DNA of 64,000 nt. Source: Negativicutes bacterium. GTDB taxonomy: Bacteria > Bacillota_C > Negativicutes > Sporomusales_B > JARLHX01. Location of the stretch: NCBI GenBank assembly GCA_031292035.1, contig JARLHX010000387.1, positions 1 through 64,000 of the forward strand, written 5' to 3'. The notes under the pieces were generated by a model. It worked only from the letters and a program-made list of their open reading frames with translations, searched no databases and was not told where the DNA came from. Position numbers and translations under genes: made by a program. Positions 1 through 7,592 of this stretch are shown one piece after another (the stretch's first letter is position 1; each line of letters opens with the position of its first letter).

Positions 1-24
1 AGAGTACCTAGCGATAGGTACTCT
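1..24. repeat. Perfect inverted repeat at window edge
   Basis: Nine-base arms (AGAGTACCT / AGGTACTCT) enclose a 6-nt loop. The hairpin lies just upstream of tRNA-fMet in what is probably an rRNA operon spacer. It has no T-run on the plus strand, so it is more likely a processing or spacer structure than a terminator. What precedes it is outside the window. Confidence 0.4.
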
Positions 25-49
25 ACTATCTCAAAAACCAGGATATTGT

Positions 50-126
<77 letters not shown>

Positions 127-148
127 AAATCTTGCTTTTTATCAGGAC

Positions 149-258
149 GTTAGCAGCTGATACTGCTAACTAAGCGATCGCATCAATGCTTCACCCTACG
201 GGTATAAGTGCTCGCATCAACGCTAAAGCGTTGTGCGCCACTAAAAGCGTTGTGTGCC
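149..258 (+). repeat. Structured tRNA-5S spacer with short repeats
   Basis: The spacer holds an inverted repeat GTTAGCAG/CTGCTAAC (149-170). It also holds a direct pair CGCATCAAtGCT (179-190) / CGCATCAAcGCT (213-224), and a second pair AAAGCGTTGTGcGCC (about 225-239) / AAAGCGTTGTGtGCC (244-258). These are probably processing stems or decayed REP-like units in the rRNA precursor. No gene is seen. Confidence 0.4.
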
Positions 259-266
259 TGCTTAAA

Positions 267-383
<117 letters not shown>

Positions 384-387
384 AATA

Positions 388-420
388 CAAAAAGCACTCA
401 TCTATGATGGGTGTTTTTTG
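388..420 (+). terminator. rRNA operon terminator
   Basis: The stem CACTCATC/GATGGGTG with a 3-nt loop is followed by TTTTTT, immediately after 5S. The same stem sequence recurs in inverted orientation at 3622-3657, at the other end of the CXXX-repeat cassette. Confidence 0.85.
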
Positions 421-577
421 TTGTTTGCGGGGGAGTTTAAGTTATCCAAATGCAAAATCGTGATCATTCCAAAATATGGAGAGAATCGACGGAATCAGCA
501 GGAATTTTACAGACAATGTATAATGTTCTTAAAAATGGACGTAATTACCAATTGTTTAATTTTTAGGCTGTCTATTT

Positions 578-1066
578 ATGGCAAATATGCGACTGCAGAG
601 AGGTATCGGTGTGAGTGATCTGGACAAGCTCAAACGGCGGGAGTCCCAATGGGAAGAGGGCCGAGCAAAAACTGTCACCTTTATTGTCACCGAGGACTGT
701 CAGCTGAGATGCAAATACTGTTATCTGGTGGGCAAAAACCCTGGTCGAAGGATCGAATTTGACGTTGCCAAAAGAACGGTAGAATATCTCTTGCAAGAGA
801 GAAGCTTGTTTGATGAGCCATCAATCATCTGGGATTTTATCGGTGGCGAACCCTTTCTTGAAATTGACTTGATTGACAAGATTAGCGACTATATTAAGTT
901 TCGTATGTACGAGACCGGCCATCCCTGGTTTGACAGCTACCGTTTCAGCTTTTCCACCAATGGCCTGATGTATGATGACCCCAGGGTTCAGCGGTATATC
1001 GAAAAGATCATACCCATCTTAGCATTGGGATCACCATTGACGGCACCAAGGAAAAGCATGACCTGA
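578..1066 (+). pseudogene. Radical SAM maturase for CXXX-repeat peptide, N-terminal half (frameshifted)
   Basis: This is the N-terminal part of a radical SAM peptide maturase, the enzyme expected to modify the cysteine-repeat peptide encoded at 3159-3590. The SAM-binding [4Fe-4S] motif CxxxCxxC is present (C41, C45, C48 from the ATG at 578), with a GGEP-type motif further on. Reading frame is lost near 1007: the conserved SIGITIDGTKEKHD segment (1021-1062) is encoded one frame away, in phase with the downstream half. Inserting one A after AAAG (about 1006) restores a continuous protein of about 400 residues. The start is uncertain: ATG 578 has no clear ribosome site, whereas GTG 611 lies 7 nt after AGAGAGG. 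The cause may be natural mutation, assembly error or recoding. Family assignment is from memory of the CXXX-repeat-target radical SAM family. Confidence 0.8.
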
Positions 1067-1779
1067 TGCGTGTTTTTCCTGACGGGAAGGGCTCCTACGA
1101 TGCGGTGGTACGCCACATTCCCCGTTGGCTGACACAGTTTCCCGACGCCGGCACAAAAGTGACGATTGCTCACGACGACCTGCCCTACATAAAAGAAAGT
1201 GTACTGCATATCTGGGGACTTGGGGTAAAAACCGTCAATAGTAATGTTGTGTTCGAAGATGTCTGGCAGGAGGGCGACGACGATATTTTCGAAGAGCAGC
1301 TGAAGAGCCTGGCTGATACCATCGTGGAGCAGGATTTATACCAGGAGTATCAATGCTCGTTTTTCGACGACGCCATCGGAAAGCCGCTGGATTCTCTCAG
1401 AGATAACCAGAATTGGTGCGGGTCCGGCAAGATGATGGCCGTTGGGGCGGGTGGGGATTTTTATCCCTGTGTCCGCTTTGCCCCCCATTCGATGAATCGG
1501 CAGGCGCCACGAGTTGTTGGAAATTGTATTGACGGGATTGATTTTAATAAACTGAGGCCTTTCCTCGCTCTCGACCGGTTGAGTCAAAGTCCGGCCGAAT
1601 GTGTGTCCTGCGAAGTGGCCAGCGGCTGCGCCTGGTGTCAGGGGCTGAATTATGACTGTGCTGACACCAATACGATCTATCAACGCGCCACTTATATCTG
1701 CAAAATGCATCAGGCCCGAGTCCGGGCAAACCGCTATTACCAGGACAAGCTATTGGAAAAGATGGGAGAGCACTCATGA
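1066..1779 (+). pseudogene. Radical SAM maturase, C-terminal SPASM half (frameshifted)
   Basis: This is the continuation of the maturase in the -1 frame. The open frame nominally starts at ATG 1066, overlapping the upstream TGA, but it has no ribosome-binding site, and homologous sequence begins earlier, at about 1012. It carries a SPASM domain binding auxiliary Fe-S clusters: C118, C135, C179, C182, C188, C191, C198 and C212 (numbered from ATG 1066), including a CGSG start and a CxxCx5CxxC block. It ends with ATGA overlapping the next gene, indicating translational coupling. Alone, this half lacks the SAM-binding cluster and could not be a working radical SAM enzyme. Confidence 0.8.
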
Positions 1780-2732
1780 AGACCCATCTGATAGTCATCG
1801 CCGATAAGAGCGCACCGTCTTTTTGCTTTTACCAGCATAACTGCCGGCAAAAAGAGCTGATGCCTCTTGCCATATTGCGAAATACCATTGCTTATGCTAC
1901 AAGAGAGGGCCTCGCGCTCATCCTTCTGTGTGGCAAAGAACCGCTGCCAGCCGAGTATGAAGCGGCGCTGGCGTCTGTCGATCATATAAAAATAGCCCCT
2001 GTCGCTTTGGCCGAAAAATATCCGGACGCGGTTTTGATTTCAGACGGCAAAGATGCTGAAGCACTTTCTGCAGGTGGGACTGGGCAAATCATTGTGCAGT
2101 TGACTAGCGACCGGCTATGTGAGATGGCAGCAGTTATACGTTCTTTTTCCGGGAAATGTTCCAAGATTAATTTCTATCTTAGCGATGTTGATAAGGTCAC
2201 AGACATAAAGATCGACGAATACGAGAAGCAGCTCGTTGCGGTGGCCGATTTTGTTGAGCGAGAGTATCGACAAGGTAATTTTATGGAACTGAATATCATT
2301 TCCGACCGGATGCTTCTCCGGCAGATGAACAATTGCAATGCCGGAGTGATTCATTATACTGTGGCGCCAAACGGTAATTTCTATCTATGTCCGGGTTTTT
2401 TCTACACTGACGAACAGAATTCGGTCGGCGATATTACTCACGGGCTGCAAATGAAAAATGGGCAATTGCTGGAACTGGAGAATGCGCCGATTTGTTCCCG
2501 CTGCGATGCATACCACTGCAAACGCTGCGTATACCTGAACAACCGGCTGACACTGGAATGGAACACCCCGTCCCGTCAGCAGTGCGTAACAGCCCATCTG
2601 GAACGGAATGCGGCCCGGCGGGTGCAACAAGCTTTAAAGTTGATGCCCCCATTTTCATTGCAAGCGGAAATCCCTGAGATCAGCTACCTGGACCCGTTTT
2701 CGCTAGTGACGCGGAAGGTGCAGGGTAGATAA
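1776..2732 (+). CDS. CXXX repeat peptide maturase (SPASM-like partner)
   Basis: This 318-residue protein starts in a 4-nt overlap with the radical SAM gene. The N-terminal half has no CxxxCxxC motif, so it is not itself a radical SAM enzyme. The C-terminal half has a SPASM-like cysteine set: C187, C205 (in GNFYLCPGFFY), C240xxC243x4C248xxC251 and C270. It matches what I recall of the CXXX repeat peptide maturase family, always found beside a CXXX-target radical SAM enzyme. Its likely role is substrate or electron handling in a two-component maturase. The reaction is not known to me. Confidence 0.72.
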   Translation: MKTHLIVIADKSAPSFCFYQHNCRQKELMPLAILRNTIAYATREGLALILLCGKEPLPAEYEAALASVDHIKIAPVALAEKYPDAVLISDGKDAEALSAGGTGQIIVQLTSDRLCEMAAVIRSFSGKCSKINFYLSDVDKVTDIKIDEYEKQLVAVADFVEREYRQGNFMELNIISDRMLLRQMNNCNAGVIHYTVAPNGNFYLCPGFFYTDEQNSVGDITHGLQMKNGQLLELENAPICSRCDAYHCKRCVYLNNRLTLEWNTPSRQQCVTAHLERNAARRVQQALKLMPPFSLQAEIPEISYLDPFSLVTRKVQGR

Positions 2733-2760
2733 GCAAAACAAAATAACGGAGGCTGGCGGG

Positions 2761-3063
2761 ATGAATGATGAGCGCAGAAAGATCGGCAGTGTCTCACCTG
2801 ATGAGCGAGACGAGATAAAGAGACTGTATGAGCGGAAAAACGCGCTGGCTGAACTCTTTCGTTCCCTGGTCGGGATGCCTGATAGTGAGACAGCCAATAG
2901 TGGTGTATATGAACGTCTAGTAAAGGATATGGGGGAGACATCTACTCAGTTTCAAGATTGGTGGGATGACAAGAGCGCCAAGTATAATTGGGAAAACCTT
3001 AGAGGGTATAGCTGGGAAATTGATTTTAGGACAGGCGACATCTATTTGCGGCGACAAGGATAA
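2761..3063 (+). CDS. CXXX repeat peptide modification system accessory protein
   Basis: A 100-residue soluble protein with AACGGAGG-type ribosome site 12 nt upstream of ATG. The first two thirds are charged and helical (SPDERDEIKRLYERKNAL...). The last third is rich in aromatic residues and Gly, ending in a probable beta-hairpin (SWEIDFRTGDIYLRR). It has no cysteine. Position between the maturases and the Cys-repeat substrate, and its size, match the small third component of CXXX-repeat systems; a leader-peptide recognition role is inference. Confidence 0.65.
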   Translation: MNDERRKIGSVSPDERDEIKRLYERKNALAELFRSLVGMPDSETANSGVYERLVKDMGETSTQFQDWWDDKSAKYNWENLRGYSWEIDFRTGDIYLRRQG

Positions 3064-3158
3064 AATTTGCCTGTTCGCGCCGTTGGCGTCTGGTGTCGGA
3101 ATGACGCTGATAGTGGGAGGACTAGTTACTTTTTCTAATTTCTAAGAGGAGGGTAGCT

Positions 3159-3590
3159 ATGCAAAAGAAGGACAAGGAAAAAGGGAGCTTGCCTGCGGAG
3201 CAAAGCAGCCTAACGCGTCGGGATTTTATCAAAACAGTGGGGCTGGTTTTGCCGTCAATCGCCGTGCTAGGACTCGGCTCACTGGTGGAAGGCGCGAGTG
3301 CCGTTCAGGGAACAGAGGCTGGCAGCAAACCCGTAGCGCCGAATCCGCCTGCGGGCGAGAAAGAAAGCCCTAACCTGGGAGGGAGCGGCTGCAACTGGGC
3401 CTGCGCGGGCGCTTGTAGCGGGCAATGCGGCGGCGGTTGCAGCTTTGGCTGCGATTCCACCTGCAGAGGTTCCTGCTCCACCTCCTGCACCGGAACCTGT
3501 CAAAATAGCTGCCACGGGAGCTGCCAGGACAACTGCTCCAGCTCCTGCAGCGGAACCTGCACCAGAAGCTGCACAGGAATGCTGCGCTAG
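3159..3590 (+). CDS. CXXX-repeat peptide precursor with Tat signal
   Basis: A 143-residue putative substrate of the upstream maturases. Residues 19-25 (TRRDFIK) form a twin-arginine motif followed by a hydrophobic stretch (about 26-41), a Tat export signal. After a Pro/Gly/Ala linker, residues 78-138 hold 16 cysteines at exact 4-residue spacing (C78, C82 ... C138), separated mostly by Gly, Ser, Thr, Ala and Asn. The ribosome site GAGGAGGG precedes the ATG. A cytoplasmically modified, folded peptide exported by Tat would fit the signal type; that is inference. The regular codon pattern creates long open frames on both strands here, which I regard as artefacts. A terminator follows. Confidence 0.85.
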   Translation: MQKKDKEKGSLPAEQSSLTRRDFIKTVGLVLPSIAVLGLGSLVEGASAVQGTEAGSKPVAPNPPAGEKESPNLGGSGCNWACAGACSGQCGGGCSFGCDSTCRGSCSTSCTGTCQNSCHGSCQDNCSSSCSGTCTRSCTGMLR

Positions 3591-3621
3591 GTACTACGCT
3601 ACATTGAGACCTGCCCCTGAC

Positions 3622-3657
3622 GCGAAAAGCACCCATCTTTTGATGAGTGCTTTTCGC
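3622..3657. terminator. Bidirectional terminator between convergent genes
   Basis: The stem GCGAAAAGCAC/GTGCTTTTCGC continues inward through CCATC/GATGA with a TTTT loop. It lies between the precursor gene (plus) and the small minus-strand gene at 3692-3913. Read on the minus strand its core matches the 5S terminator at 388-420. Confidence 0.8.
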
Positions 3658-3691
3658 TGCTTCTTGTTTAGTGAAGATCTTTTTCGTGTTC

Positions 3692-3913
3692 TTAGAGCTT
3701 TTTGTCGTATTCGTCGATCAATGCGTTGAATAGTATTGATGTGTCAACGCGCGGTTTGTCAGCTGTTTCAGCAGACCGAAATATACCGGAAGTAGAACCG
3801 GCGGCGCAACTCGTGTCCCAGGAACGAATAGAACTGACTGTACACATGAAGTTTGGGAGAACTGATTCTGGTAATCCTAACGTTCTGGCGGCATGCTGCA
3901 AGGCGCTTTCCAT
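3692..3913 (-). CDS. Small orphan protein convergent to CXXX cassette
   Basis: A 73-residue protein chosen over the overlapping plus-strand frame because its ATG (3913) follows a strong ribosome site, AAGGAGGG, 6 nt upstream. It is soluble, with two cysteines (VLPNFMCTV, WDTSCAAG) and an acidic end (LIDEYDKKL). I recognise no family. It shares the bidirectional terminator with the CXXX cassette, which may be chance. Confidence 0.55.
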   Translation of the reverse strand: MESALQHAARTLGLPESVLPNFMCTVSSIRSWDTSCAAGSTSGIFRSAETADKPRVDTSILFNALIDEYDKKL

Positions 3914-4301
3914 ATAGACCCTCCTTTGTTAGCAGGCTACCAAAGAAGGCTGTTAACAGCCCTCTTCAGCGCAATCAGCAAATCCGGCCGGCCATTCCAT
4001 GTCGAAAATTTCCGGCATGGAGATTTGACAAGCCTTCAGGTTTGCCGCTATCCTGATGTTGCAAGCATCAAGAACGCGGAAGAAGGTAAAACTGACTAAA
4101 AAGAAATGCAATTATCATGCCAACGGCTGAATGGGCTGTTTCTGGGGGTTTGAAAATAAAGGAAGGTAAAAAATGGGCTTAAACGAATACATGATTAATA
4201 AGAGATTATTGGATGTTTTATGATGGTGTGTAATCGAGTGTATGCAAAAATGCAAGTGGAATAGGCAATGTTGCATACGTTGTATTGAGAGGGAAATAAT
4301 T
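3914..4301. other. Divergent intergenic region
   Basis: This 388-bp region lies between the minus-strand small gene and the sigma-54 regulator. It holds the 3692-3913 ribosome site (about 3920) and one possible 16-codon peptide (4173-4223). Several overlapping plus-strand frames lack ribosome sites and look spurious. Near 4240-4285 there are TGCAAAAATGCA and TGCATACGTTGTAT, possible operator half-sites of the regulator. Confidence 0.4.
4173..4223 (+). CDS. Possible 16-residue leader peptide
   Basis: ATG 4173 follows a good ribosome site (AAAGGAAGG) and opens a 16-codon frame, MGLNEYMINKRLLDVL, ending in TGA 80 nt before the sigma-54 regulator. It could be a leader peptide, a remnant, or chance. 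No attenuator stem is obvious after it. Confidence 0.3.
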   Translation: MGLNEYMINKRLLDVL

Positions 4302-5699
4302 GTGACAGATACAGAGATTATTGCAGAGAATAAATTATTGTGGCGTCTTGTTGACTCTTCCTATGACGGGATTTTCATGACTGACGAGCAAGGGAAAATC
4401 GTCTACTTCAACGATTCTTATCTGCGCATTTCCGGCTTGCAGCGCGAAAAGATTACGGGAAGAAATATTATTGATCTCGTCAAAGCAAAGGAAATCCCCG
4501 ATGCTTGTTCTTCTGAGGTGGTAGGCTCCGGTAAGCCGATTACTAAAGTGATCGACTATTATCATGGAGTGTCGGCGCTTGTAACAAGTATACCTATTTT
4601 GGATGAGGAGGGGCGCCTCATTCGCGTTTTTTCTAATGTTCGCGATATCACCGAGCTGTTGAAAATACAGGAACAACTCAAAAATACCACCGATCTTAAC
4701 GCTGAATACCGCCGACGTCTGTGGCAAGTTGAGCAGGCGGGTCGTGAGAATAATAAACTCGTCGTTTTCAGCCCGGTGATGGAAAATATCTTGCGATTGG
4801 CAGTCCGGATCGCCGGGATCTCTTCACCGGTACTTATCCAAGGCGAGTCAGGCGTCGGAAAGGATATGTTGGCGCGATTTATTCACGATAATATTGAGCA
4901 TTCTGCGGAGCGGCCTTTTATCCAAATTAACTGTAGCGCTATTCCCGAGACGCTATTGGAGTCAGAGCTGTTTGGCTACGAGGCCGGAGCCTTTACCGGG
5001 GCGTCGAAAAAAGGAAAGCTAGGCTTATTCGAAATGGCCAATAACGGTACATTATTTCTGGATGAGATCGGGGAGATGCCGCTTGCTGTACAAGTGAAAA
5101 TGCTAGATGTATTGCAAACCAGTACGATGTACCGAGTAGGCGGGACAAAACCGGTACGAATCCAATCCCGTATTATTGCCGCCACAAACACCAAGCTGGA
5201 AAAATTAATGGAAGAGGGGAAATTTCGTCCTGATTTATATTATCGCCTGAACGTGATACCGATTTTTATTCCTCCGCTGCGCGAGCGGCCTGAGGACCTG
5301 GTCCAGTTAGTCTTTCATTTTATGGAACAGAAAAACCGCAAATTGAACTTCACCAAAAAAATAGCCCCCCAGACCATTGATATTTTAACTCGCTATAATT
5401 GGCCGGGTAATATACGGGAGCTGCGGAATGTAATTGAACAAATGATGATTATCGCAGAGGGAGACATACTGGATGAAAAATGTGTTCCCACATATATTAC
5501 CAAGGCGACAGGTAAATCCTTGTTCATTGAGACTCCTGATTATTTTGATTCCTTTGACTTGAAAAAAATAGTTGCCGAGGTAGAGCGGGAAGTCATTATC
5601 AAAGCCATTGCTGTGTTTGGATCGCTGCGCAATACCGCCCATCATCTGGGGCTGGATCTATCGACCTTGGTTCGTAAAAAGCGTAAATATGATATTTAA
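4302..5699 (+). CDS. PAS-domain sigma-54-dependent transcriptional activator
   Basis: A 465-residue enhancer-binding protein. An N-terminal PAS domain (about 8-115, FNDSYLRISGLQREKITGRN) is followed by a short linker. The AAA+ domain has Walker A GESGVGKD (181-188), the sigma-54 contact loop GAFTGA (229-234) and Walker B FLDE (about 252-255). The C-terminal end is a Fis-type helix-turn-helix (RNTAHHLGLDLSTLVRKKRK). GTG 4302 is chosen as start: GAGAGGG lies 8 nt upstream, while the longer frame from 4242 has no ribosome site. The target is unclear; I found no -24/-12 element before the next gene. The PAS ligand is unknown. Confidence 0.88.
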   Translation: MTDTEIIAENKLLWRLVDSSYDGIFMTDEQGKIVYFNDSYLRISGLQREKITGRNIIDLVKAKEIPDACSSEVVGSGKPITKVIDYYHGVSALVTSIPILDEEGRLIRVFSNVRDITELLKIQEQLKNTTDLNAEYRRRLWQVEQAGRENNKLVVFSPVMENILRLAVRIAGISSPVLIQGESGVGKDMLARFIHDNIEHSAERPFIQINCSAIPETLLESELFGYEAGAFTGASKKGKLGLFEMANNGTLFLDEIGEMPLAVQVKMLDVLQTSTMYRVGGTKPVRIQSRIIAATNTKLEKLMEEGKFRPDLYYRLNVIPIFIPPLRERPEDLVQLVFHFMEQKNRKLNFTKKIAPQTIDILTRYNWPGNIRELRNVIEQMMIIAEGDILDEKCVPTYITKATGKSLFIETPDYFDSFDLKKIVAEVEREVIIKAIAVFGSLRNTAHHLGLDLSTLVRKKRKYDI

Positions 5700-5767
5700 A
5701 TTCAATAATTCGAGAAGACCGTCAATAGTTTATGAGACTAAGAATAGTAATTGCGAGGTAACCAACA

Positions 5768-6172
5768 ATGGACAAAACAAAATCCCTCCCCACCGACCAC
5801 GATAGGTTCGCCAAACATGCCGGTGTGGAGCTGGTCGAAATGGCCCCAGGCTATGCCAAGGTAAAAATGGCGATCGAAGAATATCATTTGAATGGCGTCA
5901 AAATAGTGCACGGCGGGGCCATCTTTACGTTGGCCGATTTCGCTTTTGCGGTGGCGTCCAATTCCCACGGCCGGGTGGCGGTCGGTATCAACGCCAGCAT
6001 TTCCTATGTCAAGGCGGCCAGGTCTGGGGTATTGTTCGCCGAGGCGCGGGAGATCTCGCTGAATGCCAAACTCGGCAATTACAGTGTGAATGTCTTTGAT
6101 GAGCAAGGCGAGCTGGTGGCCGTTTTTCAGGGTACCGTGTATCGGAAAAAAGAGGAGCAACCGACGAAATAG
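5768..6172 (+). CDS. PaaI-family hotdog thioesterase
   Basis: A 134-residue single-domain hotdog protein, the usual length for PaaI/YbgC-like acyl-CoA thioesterases. The family signature NGVKIVHGGAIFTLADFAF (about 39-57) contains the conserved Asn, His-Gly-Gly and the Asp of the active-site helix. The substrate is probably an acyl- or aryl-CoA but cannot be read from sequence. The gene follows the sigma-54 regulator by 68 bp and ends before a strong terminator, so it may be in the same transcript. Confidence 0.85.
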   Translation: MDKTKSLPTDHDRFAKHAGVELVEMAPGYAKVKMAIEEYHLNGVKIVHGGAIFTLADFAFAVASNSHGRVAVGINASISYVKAARSGVLFAEAREISLNAKLGNYSVNVFDEQGELVAVFQGTVYRKKEEQPTK

Positions 6173-6193
6173 GCAGGTGGATTGCGATTTTAT

Positions 6194-6229
6194 AAAAGCC
6201 TCTCGCTGGATCGGTGAGAGGCTTTTTGT
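6194..6229 (+). terminator. Terminator after thioesterase gene
   Basis: The stem AAAAGCCTCTC/GAGAGGCTTTT has a 10-nt loop and a following T-rich stretch. Confidence 0.85.
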
Positions 6230-6300
6230 TGTTTATTACCAGGAAGGGATTTCCAGGCAACTGGCCGAATAGGATACAGCACAGCCGGGGAGGCGATTAA

Positions 6301-6918
6301 ATGGTTTGGGTGCTGGCGGCCTGCGCCGCAACTTTTGTCCTGGTACTTTGGCTGCCGCTCAGGCTGAGGGTTCGGGTAACCGGCGACGGACGGCCCGGCT
6401 GGACGGCGGAGGCGGTGGGGCTCGGCGGCGTACGTATGGGTTGGGACAAGGCTGGACGATATATGGCTGTGGGAAGGCTGCACTGTCGGCTACTAACAGC
6501 TCGGGTAGCCGCGCCAATCCCTGAGGCAGAAATAACGCTGCCGGAGAAATTCCACGCGTTTATTCAGCGCTGGCAAAGACTTGCCAGGGAAGACGCGGGC
6601 GCCTATGTCCGGCTGGTTCGGGACATCTGGGCTGTAGTCCGCTTTACTGCTCGGGGCGATTGCCGCTATAGCTGCGATGATCCGGCGCTGACGGCATGGA
6701 TCCAGGGGGCGTTTTATGCCAGTGGCGTGCACCGGCTGTGCCCTGAGCTTTCCCTTGAGCCTGATTTTATCGAGGCAGGCTGGTGGGGGACGGTGGAATT
6801 TGCTGTGACGCTACGGCCGCTTTATCTTGTAGGGTCAGCCAGTCGATTTTTTAAGGTGAAACTGGTTCGTTGGATCAGCAGAAAATATAGGAGGGGTAAT
6901 GCAATATGGCAGGTGTAA
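6301..6918 (+). CDS. DUF2953 domain-containing protein
   Basis: A 205-residue protein with one N-terminal membrane segment (about 3-20) followed by basic residues and a soluble domain. A GGGAGG ribosome site lies 6 nt before ATG 6301. It overlaps the gerW-type gene by 13 nt. The DUF2953-GerW pairing is familiar from spore-forming Firmicutes, so a role in spore or germination physiology is plausible but unproven. Confidence 0.75.
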   Translation: MVWVLAACAATFVLVLWLPLRLRVRVTGDGRPGWTAEAVGLGGVRMGWDKAGRYMAVGRLHCRLLTARVAAPIPEAEITLPEKFHAFIQRWQRLAREDAGAYVRLVRDIWAVVRFTARGDCRYSCDDPALTAWIQGAFYASGVHRLCPELSLEPDFIEAGWWGTVEFAVTLRPLYLVGSASRFFKVKLVRWISRKYRRGNAIWQV

Positions 6919-7274
6919 ATGTGACTGATTCCATCGGGGTGTTGTTTGAGCATCTGGAAAAAATGCTGAGTGCCAAGACGATTTTCGGCGAGCCGATCAT
7001 CATTGGCGACGTGACCCTGATTCCGGTGGTGGACATTGCTTTTGGGGCAGGGGCGGGCGGCGGTGCCTGCCAGGAAAAGCGCGGCGACGGAGCTGGCGGC
7101 GGGGCTGGGGCTAGGGTGACGGCATCGGCGGTGATCGTGGTGCGCGATTCCCAGGTGCAGGTGATGAAGCTGAAGCACGCCGCAGCACTGGATCGTATTC
7201 TTGAACTGGTTCCTGATCTTGTGCAGTCGCTGAAAAAGGACAAGGCTGAAGCCAAAGACGAGGCGGCGGAGTAG
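6906..7274 (+). CDS. gerW: GerW family sporulation protein (YtfJ-like)
   Basis: A 122-residue protein with the GerW/YtfJ features: an N-terminal helix, the block KTIFGEPIIIGDVTLIPV, a glycine-rich central loop (about 49-70) and the segment TASAVIVV followed by a C-terminal helix. In Bacillus the family is needed for normal germination. It is translationally coupled to the DUF2953 gene and has a strong AGGAGGGG ribosome site. Together with the SASP at 13152 it marks the organism as a spore former. Confidence 0.88.
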   Translation: MAGVNVTDSIGVLFEHLEKMLSAKTIFGEPIIIGDVTLIPVVDIAFGAGAGGGACQEKRGDGAGGGAGARVTASAVIVVRDSQVQVMKLKHAAALDRILELVPDLVQSLKKDKAEAKDEAAE

Positions 7275-7301
7275 CCTGCATTGCGGGGGCGTTACGAAAG
7301 A

Positions 7302-7338
7302 AAGACACCGTACCTGAAAAATCAGATACGGTGTTTTT
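7302..7338. terminator. Bidirectional terminator
   Basis: The stem ACACCGTACCTG/CAGATACGGTGT has one mismatch, an A-rich loop, and T-runs in both orientations. It separates gerW (plus) from the small minus-strand gene at 7348. Confidence 0.8.
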
Positions 7339-7347
7339 GTTTGTCGG

Positions 7348-7470
7348 TTATTTGTCAAAAGCCAGCAAGATTACCGGACTGCCGAATTTCTCTGTCAACT
7401 GGGTTTCATATGCTTTGATTTCAGCCACCTGATCTGACGATAAGTTGGCTAGCGGTGTATCAATCTTCAT
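7348..7470 (-). CDS. Small 40-residue hypothetical protein
   Basis: ATG 7470 is chosen over the longer frame from 7548 because CGGAGGAAAGGGG precedes it. The peptide (MKIDTPLANLSSDQVAEIKA...) has an amphipathic helix and ends in a hydrophobic stretch, SPVILLAFDK. No family recognised. The upstream fba terminator (7549-7580) separates it from the aldolase gene. Confidence 0.55.
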   Translation of the reverse strand: MKIDTPLANLSSDQVAEIKAYETQLTEKFGSPVILLAFDK

Positions 7471-7548
7471 TGGCAGAACCCCTTTCCTCCGAATGGTTTT
7501 AATGATAACATTCCCCTGACCTGGTGTTTTATTCTGAAGAATGCCCAT

Positions 7549-7580
7549 AAAAAAGAAGGCTGAAATAGTTCAGCCTTCTT
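7549..7580 (-). terminator. Terminator after fba
   Basis: A perfect stem AAGAAGGCTGAA/TTCAGCCTTCTT, followed on the minus strand by six T, just past the aldolase stop codon. Confidence 0.88.
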
Positions 7581-7592
7581 TGGATGTTTGGC

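Noticed and set aside
1001..1012. Programmed -1 frameshift in the radical SAM gene
   Set aside because: The local sequence CGAAAAG is not a canonical slippery heptamer and no stimulatory hairpin or internal ribosome site is evident; a simple deletion explains it better.
3279..3729. Several open frames on both strands across the Cys-repeat region
   Set aside because: They arise from the regular GC-rich codon pattern of the precursor gene, lack ribosome sites and have low-complexity translations.
3702..3917. 71-codon plus-strand frame
   Set aside because: It overlaps the minus-strand 3692-3913 gene, which has an ideal ribosome site; the plus frame has none.
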